From RCC1774 sp050330855 (lineage in GTDB: Bacteria; Cyanobacteriota; Cyanobacteriia; Thermosynechococcales; Thermosynechococcaceae): DNA of 64,000 nucleotides. Under the pieces are notes generated by a model. That model was not told the DNA's origin, did no database searches, and worked only from the letters and a program-made list of their open reading frames with translations. A program made the position numbers and the translations under genes. This document shows positions 1 to 7,821 of this stretch, in pieces (the stretch's first letter is position 1; every line of letters starts with the position of its first letter). The stretch covers positions 24,084-88,083 of the forward strand of contig JBHJNL010000050.1 in NCBI GenBank assembly GCA_050330855.1, read 5' to 3'.

Positions 1-1
1 C

Positions 2-124
2 TGGGCCTCTGCCACTCGACAGCTTCAGCAGTATTACCAAACCGTGCTCATTGAAGCCGGTCGCCATCAACCACAGCCCCAACCCTCACGCCGTCTTGGT
101 CCGCAAACAGAGCCTCTAGATTAG
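2..124 (+). CDS. 3' end of a gene running in from the left edge
   Basis: An open frame enters from the left edge and stops at TAG 122-124. It encodes about 40 residues rich in Gln and Pro, ending in RRLGPQTEPLD. The product cannot be recognised from this tail. The following methyltransferase begins at 126 on the same strand, one base after the stop, so the two genes are probably cotranscribed. Confidence 0.5.
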   Translation, partial: WASATRQLQQYYQTVLIEAGRHQPQPQPSRRLGPQTEPLD

Positions 125-125
125 C

Positions 126-788
126 GTGCAGCGAATCCCTGAACCCGATTTAATGGATGACGATACCCAGGCTCTGGCCTATGCCCAGGCCGACTTCGCA
201 GAACCCCATAATCATTGTCTAAAGCTGCTGCAGAATTCCCTGAACCTTCCAGCCGCAGGAATAGCTCTCGATTTAGGCTGTGGTCCTGGTGATATTGCGC
301 TACGGTTTGCCCGTGCCTTTCCCCATTGGCAGGTCGATGGCATTGATGGCTCTGCCGCTATGCTCAAGTACGGACATCAGGCGGTTATCCAGGCCAATCT
401 TCAAGATCGCGTCCACTTGGTACAGGCTTATTTGCCCGCAGGCGCGGCACCGAAAGATAGCTACCCGTGCATCTTTTCAAACAGTTTGCTGCACCATCTA
501 GCTGACCCCAGCATTCTTTGGCACTCTATCCACCGTTGGGCAGCACCGGGCGCGGGTCTATTTGTGATGGATCTGATGCGGCCAGAGCAAGAGGCAACGG
601 CTCGTCAAATCGTTGACACCTATGCTGCTGGAGAGCCAAAAGTCTTGCAAGATGATTTCTTCAATTCTTTATTGGCAGCCTATACGCTAGACGAGGTGCA
701 GGTGCAGCTTCGCGATGCTGATCTAGGTCAACTCGCGATTAAAGCCGTGAGCGATCGCCATTTTATTGTCTGGGGAACCTATCGCTGA
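126..788 (+). CDS. class I SAM-dependent methyltransferase
   Basis: This 220-residue protein has the Rossmann-type SAM site: motif I LDLGCGPGDIALRFA at about residues 48-62, then an acidic residue in DGIDGSAAML. NSLLHHLADP near residue 120 looks like motif IV, which often contacts the methyl acceptor in small-molecule methyltransferases. The start is GTG at 126, giving MQRIPEPDLMDDD; an ATG nine codons later is the alternative. The substrate cannot be inferred. The gene lies one base behind a partial upstream gene. Confidence 0.8.
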   Translation: MQRIPEPDLMDDDTQALAYAQADFAEPHNHCLKLLQNSLNLPAAGIALDLGCGPGDIALRFARAFPHWQVDGIDGSAAMLKYGHQAVIQANLQDRVHLVQAYLPAGAAPKDSYPCIFSNSLLHHLADPSILWHSIHRWAAPGAGLFVMDLMRPEQEATARQIVDTYAAGEPKVLQDDFFNSLLAAYTLDEVQVQLRDADLGQLAIKAVSDRHFIVWGTYR

Positions 789-835
789 AGTCCGATTAAA
801 TCAAGCGATTAATCGATGGGTTGGACTAGAGCAGT

Positions 836-2407
836 CTAGTAATCAATATCAGCAGGAATCAAGCCTAGACTAGAATTTGTGACTTGATAGGTTCCAGGTA
901 CATAAGTCTCGGTGGGAATCGCGCACATCACCTTCTGATTAGGCAGCAAGATGACAATGTTGCCCGGCTCACAGGATGCCTGACTTAAGTCGTTGTAAGA
1001 AAGGATCTCAGGCCCCTGATTGTAAAGGGTACTTGCCTGCTGATAGGGGGAGTTAGATAAGCCAATGCCCCCTTGCAGCAACCCACCGAGCAAACTTGGC
1101 AGAATTTTTACCAGTACATCATCCCAAACATATCCACGGCGACTCCAGTAATCGCGTTCATTCCAATAACCAGAATCTCTCCAATACTCGCGGTTGCTCC
1201 AGTAATCACGATTTTTCCAATTGACATCATTCCAGTAATCGCGGTTGTATTGCTTGGCATAACTACGGTAGAGCAACCGTTGTCGGGCTTCAAGCCGATC
1301 TAGGCGACGTTCATATTCAATGAGTCTTTGCTCCTTCAACCACCGTTGGCGATCTCGATTTCTCTGCTGCTGCCAAGCCAATCGTTGCTGGGCTAGCTGG
1401 TAATTATATTGGTTTTTTCTGTTGCGACGGTAGGCAAGCCGCCTTTCTCGCTGGGCCTGAATACGCTGTCGGTGCGCTAACGCATTCTGCCGTTGCCGTC
1501 GCTCCCAAAGAGCATTCTGTGGCTGCTTCTGGATCGTGTGTCGTTGATGTCGGTGTTCAGTTTGCTGTCGTCGATGATCGAGCGCTTTTCGTTGTCTCTG
1601 ACGCTCCTGGATAGCCTTTAACTTACGCTGACGTTCAATAGCATTCTGCTGAAAAATACCTTGCTGCTTAGGCCGATAGTCTTTGGCTTTTTGCTGCCGC
1701 CGTCTTTGCTCTTCAATCGCCTTCAGCTTTCGTTGGCGCTCTAGGGCATTCTGTTGTTGCTGCCGTTTTTGAACCGTCTGTAATTTCTGCCTGCGCTCAA
1801 TCGCGTCCTGCCTCCGCTGACGTTCTACAGCATTCTGCTGAAAAACACCTTGCTGCTGAGGCCGATATTTTTTGGCTTTTTGCTGCCGCCGTCTTTGCTC
1901 TTGGACTGCCTTTAGCTTCCGTTGGCGCTCTAGAGTATTTTGCTGTGGCCGACGTTTTTGAACAGTCTGTAACGTTCGTTGGCGCTTAATCGCGTCTTGT
2001 TGACGCTGACGTGCTGCTGCATTTTGCTTTGGCACGACTTGCCTGGGCTTATTATCTTTAGCCTTTTGCTGCCGCTGTCTTTGCTCTTGGATTGCCTTTA
2101 GTCTTCGTTGGCGCTCTAGAGTATTTTGCTGTGGCCGAGTCTTTTGGATAGCCCGTCGGGTCGGTTGACGTTTAGGCTGCTGTCTCTTTTGATTGCTATT
2201 GCCCTTTTGACGCTGCCGTCGGAGCCTTTCTTCTCTTTGTCTTTTTTGTTCTGGTGAAAGCTGTTTAGTGGTTTGTGCTACCACTGTAGAGACTTCCTCA
2301 CGCTGCTCTAAACTTTGTCGCGCCGTGATTGCGTGAGCCTGGGGAATAGAGCTAAGGACTCCGAACCCAATCATTAATGCAGCGGTTTTCACAAGGCTAG
2401 ATTTCAT
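836..2407 (-). CDS. secreted Arg/Gln-rich repeat protein, unknown function
   Basis: A 523-residue protein with a Sec signal peptide (MKSSLVKTAALMIGFGVLSS, then AHA at about 26). Residues 50-350 are extremely basic and made of degenerate repeats of about 30-60 residues built on ERQRKLKAIQEQRRRQQKAK and QQNAxERQR. Residues of about 390-430 hold a second repeat of the type RDYW/REYW/SGYW/RGYVW. The C-terminal 100 residues are non-repetitive, with a Gly/Leu-rich stretch (ILPSLLGGLLQGGIG) and two cysteines (ASCEPGN, KVMCAIP). The repeats predict long charged helix or coiled coil. I recognise no family. A cell-wall or polyanion-binding role is only a guess from the charge. Confidence 0.75.
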   Translation of the reverse strand: MKSSLVKTAALMIGFGVLSSIPQAHAITARQSLEQREEVSTVVAQTTKQLSPEQKRQREERLRRQRQKGNSNQKRQQPKRQPTRRAIQKTRPQQNTLERQRRLKAIQEQRQRQQKAKDNKPRQVVPKQNAAARQRQQDAIKRQRTLQTVQKRRPQQNTLERQRKLKAVQEQRRRQQKAKKYRPQQQGVFQQNAVERQRRQDAIERRQKLQTVQKRQQQQNALERQRKLKAIEEQRRRQQKAKDYRPKQQGIFQQNAIERQRKLKAIQERQRQRKALDHRRQQTEHRHQRHTIQKQPQNALWERRQRQNALAHRQRIQAQRERRLAYRRNRKNQYNYQLAQQRLAWQQQRNRDRQRWLKEQRLIEYERRLDRLEARQRLLYRSYAKQYNRDYWNDVNWKNRDYWSNREYWRDSGYWNERDYWSRRGYVWDDVLVKILPSLLGGLLQGGIGLSNSPYQQASTLYNQGPEILSYNDLSQASCEPGNIVILLPNQKVMCAIPTETYVPGTYQVTNSSLGLIPADIDY

Positions 2408-2857
2408 GAACTCTTGCTCCGAAAATCGGCAAAGTTAGTGCTGGAGATGCAGCCGCAAAAGCTCGCTTAGCAGGTCTGTTAAGCAAGTTTTCTGTACCCC
2501 TAATGGTTACCCTCACATCCTGTTTAAAAGGTTAGGCCTGCTTCTCTAGCATGTCAGTCCAATCGCCCTGTGCAAGTAAGGGCATCTCAAGGGGGTTAGA
2601 GAAGACAAAAAATAGAACTTAGTAGAACTTAGTAGAACTTAGTAGAAAGGTTGTGGCTTTGACCCTCACATTCGTCCGTCTTGGAGCTGACCGGATGCAT
2701 CAATGGTTGATGAGGTCAGACGGCACGCCCCTTGCAAGGGGATAAAGCATCACCCTTCTGCAATTCTGGGACTTGCCGTGTGTCTATGCGTCTTGATCCG
2801 TCATTCTTTACAAAAGTGCCATCTTTCCTGAGCATTAGGAAAGGAGATCAACCCCTG
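2408..2857. other. intergenic region with short tandem repeat and palindrome
   Basis: These 450 bases lie between the divergent repeat-protein gene and ndk. They contain three tandem copies of TAGAACTTAG from 2613 to 2642, followed by a partial TAGAA, and a perfect 14-base palindrome CCCCTTGCAAGGGG at 2728-2741. A weak open frame runs through to ndk from 2732, but its translation is low in complexity and has no family resemblance. Promoters for both flanking genes should lie here; I cannot place them with confidence. Confidence 0.5.
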
Positions 2858-3322
2858 ATGGAGAAGGAATCTGTGGAACGTACATTTTTAGCTGTCAAAC
2901 CCGACGGCGTTCAGAGAGGTTTAGTGGGTGAGATCATCAGCCGATATGAAGCAAAGGGGTTTACCCTAGTGGGCCTCAAGCTCATGATGGTGAGTCGAGA
3001 CCTGGCCGAGCAGCATTATGGTGAACATAAAGAGAAGCCTTTCTTTGCTGGGCTTGTCGATTTTATTACCTCTGGTCCTGTGGTTGCCATGGTTTGGGAA
3101 GGCAAAGGTGTTGTCGCTGCTGCTCGTAAAATTATTGGGGCAACCAATCCGCTCACCTCAGAACCCGGAACCATTCGCGGTGATTTTGGTGTCGATATTG
3201 GCCGCAATATTATCCACGGTTCTGATGCAGTGGAAACCGCTCAGCGAGAAATTAGCCTCTGGTTCAAGTCTGAGGAGTTGGCGGCTTGGGAGCCAACGCT
3301 AACCGCTTGGATTTACGAATAA
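2858..3322 (+). CDS. ndk: nucleoside diphosphate kinase
   Basis: NDP kinase transfers the gamma phosphate from ATP to nucleoside diphosphates through a phosphohistidine. The 154-residue protein matches the family from ERTFLAVKPDGVQRGLVGEII (N-terminal strand and helix) to NIIHGSD, which holds the catalytic histidine. GTIRGDFG and the WEG(K)G segment are also present. The open frame could extend to 2732, but ATG 2858 with AAAGGAGA about 12 bases upstream starts at the normal family N-terminus and is preferred. Confidence 0.95.
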   Translation: MEKESVERTFLAVKPDGVQRGLVGEIISRYEAKGFTLVGLKLMMVSRDLAEQHYGEHKEKPFFAGLVDFITSGPVVAMVWEGKGVVAAARKIIGATNPLTSEPGTIRGDFGVDIGRNIIHGSDAVETAQREISLWFKSEELAAWEPTLTAWIYE

Positions 3323-3331
3323 GAATAAGGT

Positions 3332-4138
3332 CTAAACTTTTTCGTTGACCGCCTGGGGTTCTTCACGAGTGCGCTCACTCAATTCAGAAATGAGGGTGGG
3401 TAGCTCTGGAGCCTCGGGCGTTTCTGCCTCGTCCTGTGAGTCTGTCTTGTCTGTGTTCGCTTCGATCGGATTGCGTTTTGAAAAGCCCCAGATGAATATG
3501 GTTGCGATCGCAACTAGCATCACCCACTGCGGCGGCACGAGACTATCGTTGAACACTTTAACCAGTAGCCTGATGCCCACTAAGGCCACCGTCACATATC
3601 CAGCATCCTGTAGGTGGGTATAGATTTCGAGCCACCGAATAAATAGCTCTGCCATAAACCGAAGGGTAATAATGCCGATCACACCCCCCGCCACTACGAG
3701 CCAGCGATTATCAGAAAGGGCAATAGCAGTGGTGACGCTATCTAAAGAGAAGGCCAGATCTGTCACTGCAATCACCGGAATCGCCTGCCACAGCGAAGCA
3801 AACCGAGGCCCATGGTGATGATCATCTTCGCTATCGTTAGATCGGAAGTATTGAATCGCCAGCCATAGCAAATAGGCTGCGCCCACTAGTTCAAACTGCC
3901 AAAACCGAATCACCCAAGTTGCCGTGAAGATTAGCACCATCCGCATGACAAAGGCTGCTACTAAACCCAGGTTGAGGGCGCGCCTCTGCTGTTGGGGATC
4001 ATCAAGTCCTTTAACGAGGGCTGCAAGTGCGATCGCATTATCCGCAGATAGCACCGCCTCAAGAGCAATCAAAATGAGAACGATGAAGATGCCGTCGAAC
4101 TCAATTTGCGGGTAAAGTTCAAAAAAACGATCAATCAT
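3332..4138 (-). CDS. TerC-family integral membrane protein
   Basis: A 268-residue multi-span membrane protein with the family signature ALEAVLSADNAIALAALV near the N-terminus and DLAFSLDSVTTAIAL in the middle. The paired Asp residues in these segments are conserved in TerC proteins, linked to tellurite resistance, metal export and, in phototrophs, thylakoid membrane assembly. A His-rich cytoplasmic loop (DDHHHGPR) follows an early span, and the C-terminal 50 residues are acidic. I chose ATG 4138 (MIDRFFELYPQIEFDG); the upstream extension to 4210 is not family-like. It is convergent with ndk, nine bases apart. Confidence 0.88.
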   Translation of the reverse strand: MIDRFFELYPQIEFDGIFIVLILIALEAVLSADNAIALAALVKGLDDPQQQRRALNLGLVAAFVMRMVLIFTATWVIRFWQFELVGAAYLLWLAIQYFRSNDSEDDHHHGPRFASLWQAIPVIAVTDLAFSLDSVTTAIALSDNRWLVVAGGVIGIITLRFMAELFIRWLEIYTHLQDAGYVTVALVGIRLLVKVFNDSLVPPQWVMLVAIATIFIWGFSKRNPIEANTDKTDSQDEAETPEAPELPTLISELSERTREEPQAVNEKV

Positions 4139-4426
4139 AGGGCGACAGGCGAAGCAGAATAGATAGAAACGCAAACAGTTTTTAGAATAACTGCCCCTTA
4201 TTACATTCAACGTAACCTTAAACGAGGGCGCTCTGCAGAGCAGATGTTTACGGTTTAGCGATAGAATACCCCTCTAGTTCGTCTGTATTAGATCGGCTCG
4301 TCGCGCTAGAGTCCAGGCCAGTAGAGCGCCCTGAGATTGTTTCATCATGTAACAAACTATTCCCCTTTGACACGATTTAACGGACATTGTGAACTAGTCA
4401 GACTTGCCAAAAAGGAGTTTATAAAC

Positions 4427-4522
4427 ATGCCTTTATCCGATATTCAAATCGTTGCGGCCCTTGCTGTTTCGCTGATTCCTGCCATATTGGCGCTTAATCT
4501 TGGTTCGGCACTATCAAAGTAA
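4427..4522 (+). CDS. psaM: photosystem I reaction centre subunit XII, PsaM
   Basis: This 31-residue single-span peptide (MPLSDIQIVAALAVSLIPAI at its start) has the length and sequence of PsaM, a small thylakoid subunit of cyanobacterial photosystem I near the trimer interface. An AAAGGAG ribosome-binding site lies at 4411-4417, ten bases before the ATG. A longer reading frame from 4337 exists but only the last 31 codons match the family. It is flanked by non-coding DNA on both sides and is probably monocistronic. Confidence 0.93.
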   Translation: MPLSDIQIVAALAVSLIPAILALNLGSALSK

Positions 4523-4940
4523 CTGCAATCTCAAGCCTGAACCACCTGACGAGCTGTGACTCCTGAAGAGAATGCTTTTGAATCAGGGTTGGGTCGGTTC
4601 AGGTCTGATTATTTTGCTTCTTAGTACATTGCTGGTTTCCCTTGGCTGAGTTAGCAGAGTTTTTGCAAGACATAAAATTTGCATTAATAATGAGTTGCAT
4701 TTATAGAATGGGTTCGCTAAGCTAGCGGCACATTCTTATTTTTTTGCCTTTTGACACTGTCACGCCCTGAGTTACTGTCGTTTCAATTTGATAAGAGTGC
4801 GGGGTTTGAATTTAGCCCTAATGCTCTATACTTGGGGCCAACACCCCATAGCCTGAACGGTACACTGCTGATCTTTGTCTACTCTGGGGCTATCTTTCAG
4901 TTGCCGCTGAAGTTATTAGACCGTTATTCGCCTAGCTACT
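4523..4940 (+). other. intergenic region downstream of psaM
   Basis: This 418-base stretch holds an inverted pair CCTGAACC / GGTTCAGG about 60 bases apart just after psaM (near 4537 and 4602), which could form a 3' structure on the psaM message. A small hairpin CGCTA-AGC-TAGCG sits at 4715-4727, shortly before a run of seven T at about 4739-4745. An open frame at 4751-4957 overlaps the next gene and has no family likeness. No gene is supported. Confidence 0.4.
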
Positions 4941-5303
4941 ATGAGTGCTCTACCTAAACCTGTTCGACCCCCTTCAGCGCCTGCGTCTCCGCAGCAGCTT
5001 CGCCCGACCCAAACTCTTGCTGGGCAAAGAACACAGGCCATAGAGACGTTTTTTGTTGTCGGGATTAACAGCCTCTTGATCGGGGTTGGTATCTATACCC
5101 TGTCTAACTTGCTCCCCCATCAGTTAGCTCAATACCAAAAGCTGCAGGCGATTCGAGTCGAGACAGTAGAAACGAATAGCCGAGTTGAGCAACTCAAAAG
5201 CGACTATAAAAACAGTTTTTCGCCTCGTGAACGTCAGCGCATTGCTGAAGAGCAGGGGTACCTAACCGGTGAAAAAAGTCTTCAGCTCAACTGGAAGCAG
5301 TAG
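4941..5303 (+). CDS. small single-span membrane protein, conserved cyanobacterial type
   Basis: A 120-residue protein with a Pro-rich cytoplasmic N-terminus (about 1-30), one transmembrane helix (FFVVGINSLLIGVGIYTLSNLL, about 38-59) and a heptad-like segment after it (YQKLQAIRVETVETNSRVEQL). The layout resembles FtsL/DivIC septum proteins, but similarity at the sequence level is not evident and a true FtsL-like gene is present at 34 kb. Function unknown. Confidence 0.65.
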   Translation: MSALPKPVRPPSAPASPQQLRPTQTLAGQRTQAIETFFVVGINSLLIGVGIYTLSNLLPHQLAQYQKLQAIRVETVETNSRVEQLKSDYKNSFSPRERQRIAEEQGYLTGEKSLQLNWKQ

Positions 5304-5350
5304 CCGATCTGAATCCATTGGCTGAGTCATCCAAAATATTGTCTATAGAT

Positions 5351-5377
5351 CTGCAGCATGGCGAGGTTCTGCTGCAG
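5351..5377 (+). terminator. possible hairpin between the membrane protein and the DUF1499 gene
   Basis: CTGCAGCA at 5351-5358 pairs perfectly with TGCTGCAG at 5370-5377 across an 11-base loop. CCTTATTTTG follows, so this could be a weak intrinsic terminator for the gene ending at 5303. The T-run is short, so an mRNA structure or attenuator is equally possible. Confidence 0.3.
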
Positions 5378-5477
5378 CCTTATTTTGAAGTAGCTTCGGC
5401 AACTGCATTAGTGGCCCTCAATGTCAGTCACTCCACTATGACGGTAAACTGCAGCTAAGTAAAAATCGTAAGGTTCT

Positions 5478-5990
5478 ATGACGCAGTATTTCTTTTCTCT
5501 TCTGTTCGCGGGCTGCTTAGTCTGTTCAGGCTTCTTCTCGCCCCCGGCGGCTGCTGTTTCCTCGTTGCCAGCAGCTTTGCCAGGGCTATCAAGCTTTTTT
5601 GCGGGCAGTGCGCCTGACATTGGTGTTCGCAACGGACAGCTTACGCCCTGCCCCGATTCACCCAACTGCGTCGTCAGTCAAGGGGCTGATCTTGATCATG
5701 AGATTGACCCAATTCGCTATCAGAGCGATCGCGATACTGCCCAAGCTGCACTCTTGAAAGTCCTTACAGTGGTTCCGAATACAACGGTTGTCGAACAGCG
5801 AGACGATTATATTCGGACTGAATCGGCCAGTAAGCTCCTGGGCTTTATTGATGACGGCGAGTTCTATTTCCCGGCTGAAGATAACGTGATCCAAGTCCGC
5901 TCCGCTGCTCGCCTAGGGGAGTCTGATCTGGGGGTCAACCGCAGGCGTCTTGAGCAAATTCGTCTTGCCCTTGCTGATTTAGGGGTCTAG
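5478..5990 (+). CDS. DUF1499 family exported protein
   Basis: A 170-residue protein with a cleavable signal peptide (MTQYFFSLLFAGCLVCSGFF, then Ala-rich). The DUF1499 domain starts with the family hallmark CPDSPNCVVSQ at about residues 58-68 and runs to the end (YIRTESASKLLGFIDDGEFYF, VIQVRSAARLGESDLGVNRRRLEQIR). The family is common in cyanobacteria, algae and proteobacteria; its biochemical role is unknown. The signal points to the lumen or periplasm. Confidence 0.88.
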   Translation: MTQYFFSLLFAGCLVCSGFFSPPAAAVSSLPAALPGLSSFFAGSAPDIGVRNGQLTPCPDSPNCVVSQGADLDHEIDPIRYQSDRDTAQAALLKVLTVVPNTTVVEQRDDYIRTESASKLLGFIDDGEFYFPAEDNVIQVRSAARLGESDLGVNRRRLEQIRLALADLGV

Positions 5991-6267
5991 AGCGTTAGGC
6001 AAAAGAATCTGCTCTGTTGCGATGACTCCATACCGACGACTCAAAACAACAAATTCATGGTCTGAGACTGTGCCGCCAGAGGTCTATCGATCATTCGTGA
6101 CGGGCAGAATTGTCGATAGGCGCAGAGGCACAAGGGTCGCCTCCCAGAACGTCTGACAACTGCGATTCGGTATACCCACACGAACCGTTTAGGGTGACAA
6201 TAGACCACTGGGGGGTTGTGTCGCGGCCCTCAGCGGCACAGCTCTTGAACAATGTATAGGCATAGAG

Positions 6268-7821
6268 ATGGAAATCAACCGAATTAAGCCTGTTCGGGGC
6301 ATGAGTGATGTTCTGCCAGACACCTGCGCTGCCTATAAAGCTGTTGAGACAAAGCTGCATCAATGTTTTGAGCAGTTTGGCTATCGCCCTATCCAGGTGC
6401 CTCTTGTTGAACATACCGAGCTATATCTACGCAAGTCTGGCGAAGAGATCGTCACGCGGATGTATGATTTTGTCTACCAAAATCGGCGGCTCTGTCTGCG
6501 GCCTGAGATGACGGCCTCTATTATTCGGGCCTACATCGATCACCTTGAGGGCCAAGCCCCTCTGCCCATGCGGCTCTACTATGGCGGCTCCGTTTTCCGT
6601 TACGAGCGGCCCCAACGAGAACGATATCGGCAGTTCTCTCAGGTGGGCGTCGAGCTGCTCGGCTCTGCTGGCCCCATGGCTGATGCCGAAGTGATCTGGA
6701 CGGCCTGCCGCAGCCTCAACCAGCTAGGGCTGCAGAACTATCGAATTGTGATTGGTCACATTGGGGTACTGGCAACGTTTTTAGAAGGGCTACAGTTGGG
6801 GAGTCGGCTGCAAAATCTGTTGTTGAGCAGCACCGATTTACTGCGCTCTGAAAATGGTCGTCAGAAAGTCGAGCAGCGGCTTCACGAGATTTACCCAGAG
6901 TATCAAGCCTCGGCGGAGCCAGCCCCTGAGCAAGAGGGCCAACTGGATAAACTGGTAACCCTTTTCCAGCACCTCAACGATGCTGACGCAAAAGCCGCCA
7001 TTTTAGAGCTGCTTAGCAACCTCAACGTTGATTTAAAGGGAAGCCGCAGTCCCGAAGAAATTGCGTCCCGACTCCTAGAGAAAATTCACCGGCAAAACCG
7101 GATCCCTCTTATTGATAAAGCCCTAGCGTTTATGGTGGAGCTATCTGCCCTTGAGGGAGAACCCTTTGAGGTGTTAGAGCAGGGCAAAACCCTCTTGCCC
7201 CGGTACGGCATTGATACGGCCCCCCTAGAAGAGCTTCGCAACATTTTTGAAGTCCTCAAGCTCTATGACCTTGACTGGCATCGGGTCAACCTTGATTTAG
7301 GGTTGAGTCGGGGGCTGCAGTACTATACCGGCACGATTTTTGAAATTCACCATGAGGCACTGGGCGGAGAGCGACAGCTTTGCGGTGGGGGGCGGTACGA
7401 TGAGCTGGTGACGACGCTGGGGGGCAGTCATCGTACCCCTGCCACTGGTTTTTCCTTTGGATTGGAGCGGGTCTGTGTTGCCCTGGAGCATGAAGGGCAC
7501 TTCAATGTGGGTAGCCATCTTAAGTATGATGCCTTGGTCATTGCCTTAGGCGCTGAGCAATATGGTTACGCGATCTCAGCCGCTGAACATCTTCGTAATC
7601 AGGGCTTCAAGATTGAGCTGGCGACGCGGGAGCGCAGCGTCTCTAAGAATTTTCAATATGCTGAGAAGCAAAATTTCCCGTTTGTGATTGTGGTGGGGGC
7701 TGATGAACAGGCGCAGTCTGTGGTGACGCTGCGAACGCAATCAGAACAAGAAGGGCAACGACTGACGATAGAGGAAGCGGCCCAGACGATTTTGAATACT
7801 AGAGCAGAGGCTGTTTTATGA
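6268..7821 (+). CDS. histidyl-tRNA synthetase family protein coupled to hisG
   Basis: The 517-residue protein has the class II core: motif 2 FRYERPQRERYRQFSQVGVE (110-129), the histidine-binding segment SRGLQYYTGTIFEI (347-360), CGGGRYD (372-378) and motif 3 PATGFSFGLERV (391-402). A C-terminal anticodon-binding domain spans about 420-510 (YDALVIALGAEQYG through FVIVVGADEQ). HisZ regulatory subunits lack that last domain, so this looks like a synthetase. However, the usual RGLDYYT reads RGLQYYT, and the middle insertion (about 165-340) is longer than in a bacterial HisRS of about 425 residues. The stop overlaps the hisG start by four bases (ATGA). It may charge tRNA-His, serve as a HisG partner, or do both. 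Confidence 0.8.
   Translation: MEINRIKPVRGMSDVLPDTCAAYKAVETKLHQCFEQFGYRPIQVPLVEHTELYLRKSGEEIVTRMYDFVYQNRRLCLRPEMTASIIRAYIDHLEGQAPLPMRLYYGGSVFRYERPQRERYRQFSQVGVELLGSAGPMADAEVIWTACRSLNQLGLQNYRIVIGHIGVLATFLEGLQLGSRLQNLLLSSTDLLRSENGRQKVEQRLHEIYPEYQASAEPAPEQEGQLDKLVTLFQHLNDADAKAAILELLSNLNVDLKGSRSPEEIASRLLEKIHRQNRIPLIDKALAFMVELSALEGEPFEVLEQGKTLLPRYGIDTAPLEELRNIFEVLKLYDLDWHRVNLDLGLSRGLQYYTGTIFEIHHEALGGERQLCGGGRYDELVTTLGGSHRTPATGFSFGLERVCVALEHEGHFNVGSHLKYDALVIALGAEQYGYAISAAEHLRNQGFKIELATRERSVSKNFQYAEKQNFPFVIVVGADEQAQSVVTLRTQSEQEGQRLTIEEAAQTILNTRAEAVL

Noticed and set aside
1073..1303. Plus-strand frame rich in Ile and Pro opposite the repeat protein
   Set aside because: It is an antisense shadow of the YW-repeat codons.
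2732..2857. N-terminal extension of ndk
   Set aside because: NDP kinases begin near ERTFLAVKPDG. The extra 42 codons are not family-like, and ATG 2858 has a good ribosome site.
4715..4745. Intrinsic terminator before the membrane protein gene
   Set aside because: The stem is only five base pairs and the T-run is about 11 bases beyond it; too weak to call.
4751..4957. 68-codon frame before the small membrane protein gene
   Set aside because: It overlaps a better gene and has no recognisable similarity, signal or ribosome site.
5991..6267. Possible tRNA upstream of the synthetase-like gene
   Set aside because: Looked for the TTCGA T-loop and a matching acceptor stem; none found. No tRNA recognised anywhere in the window.
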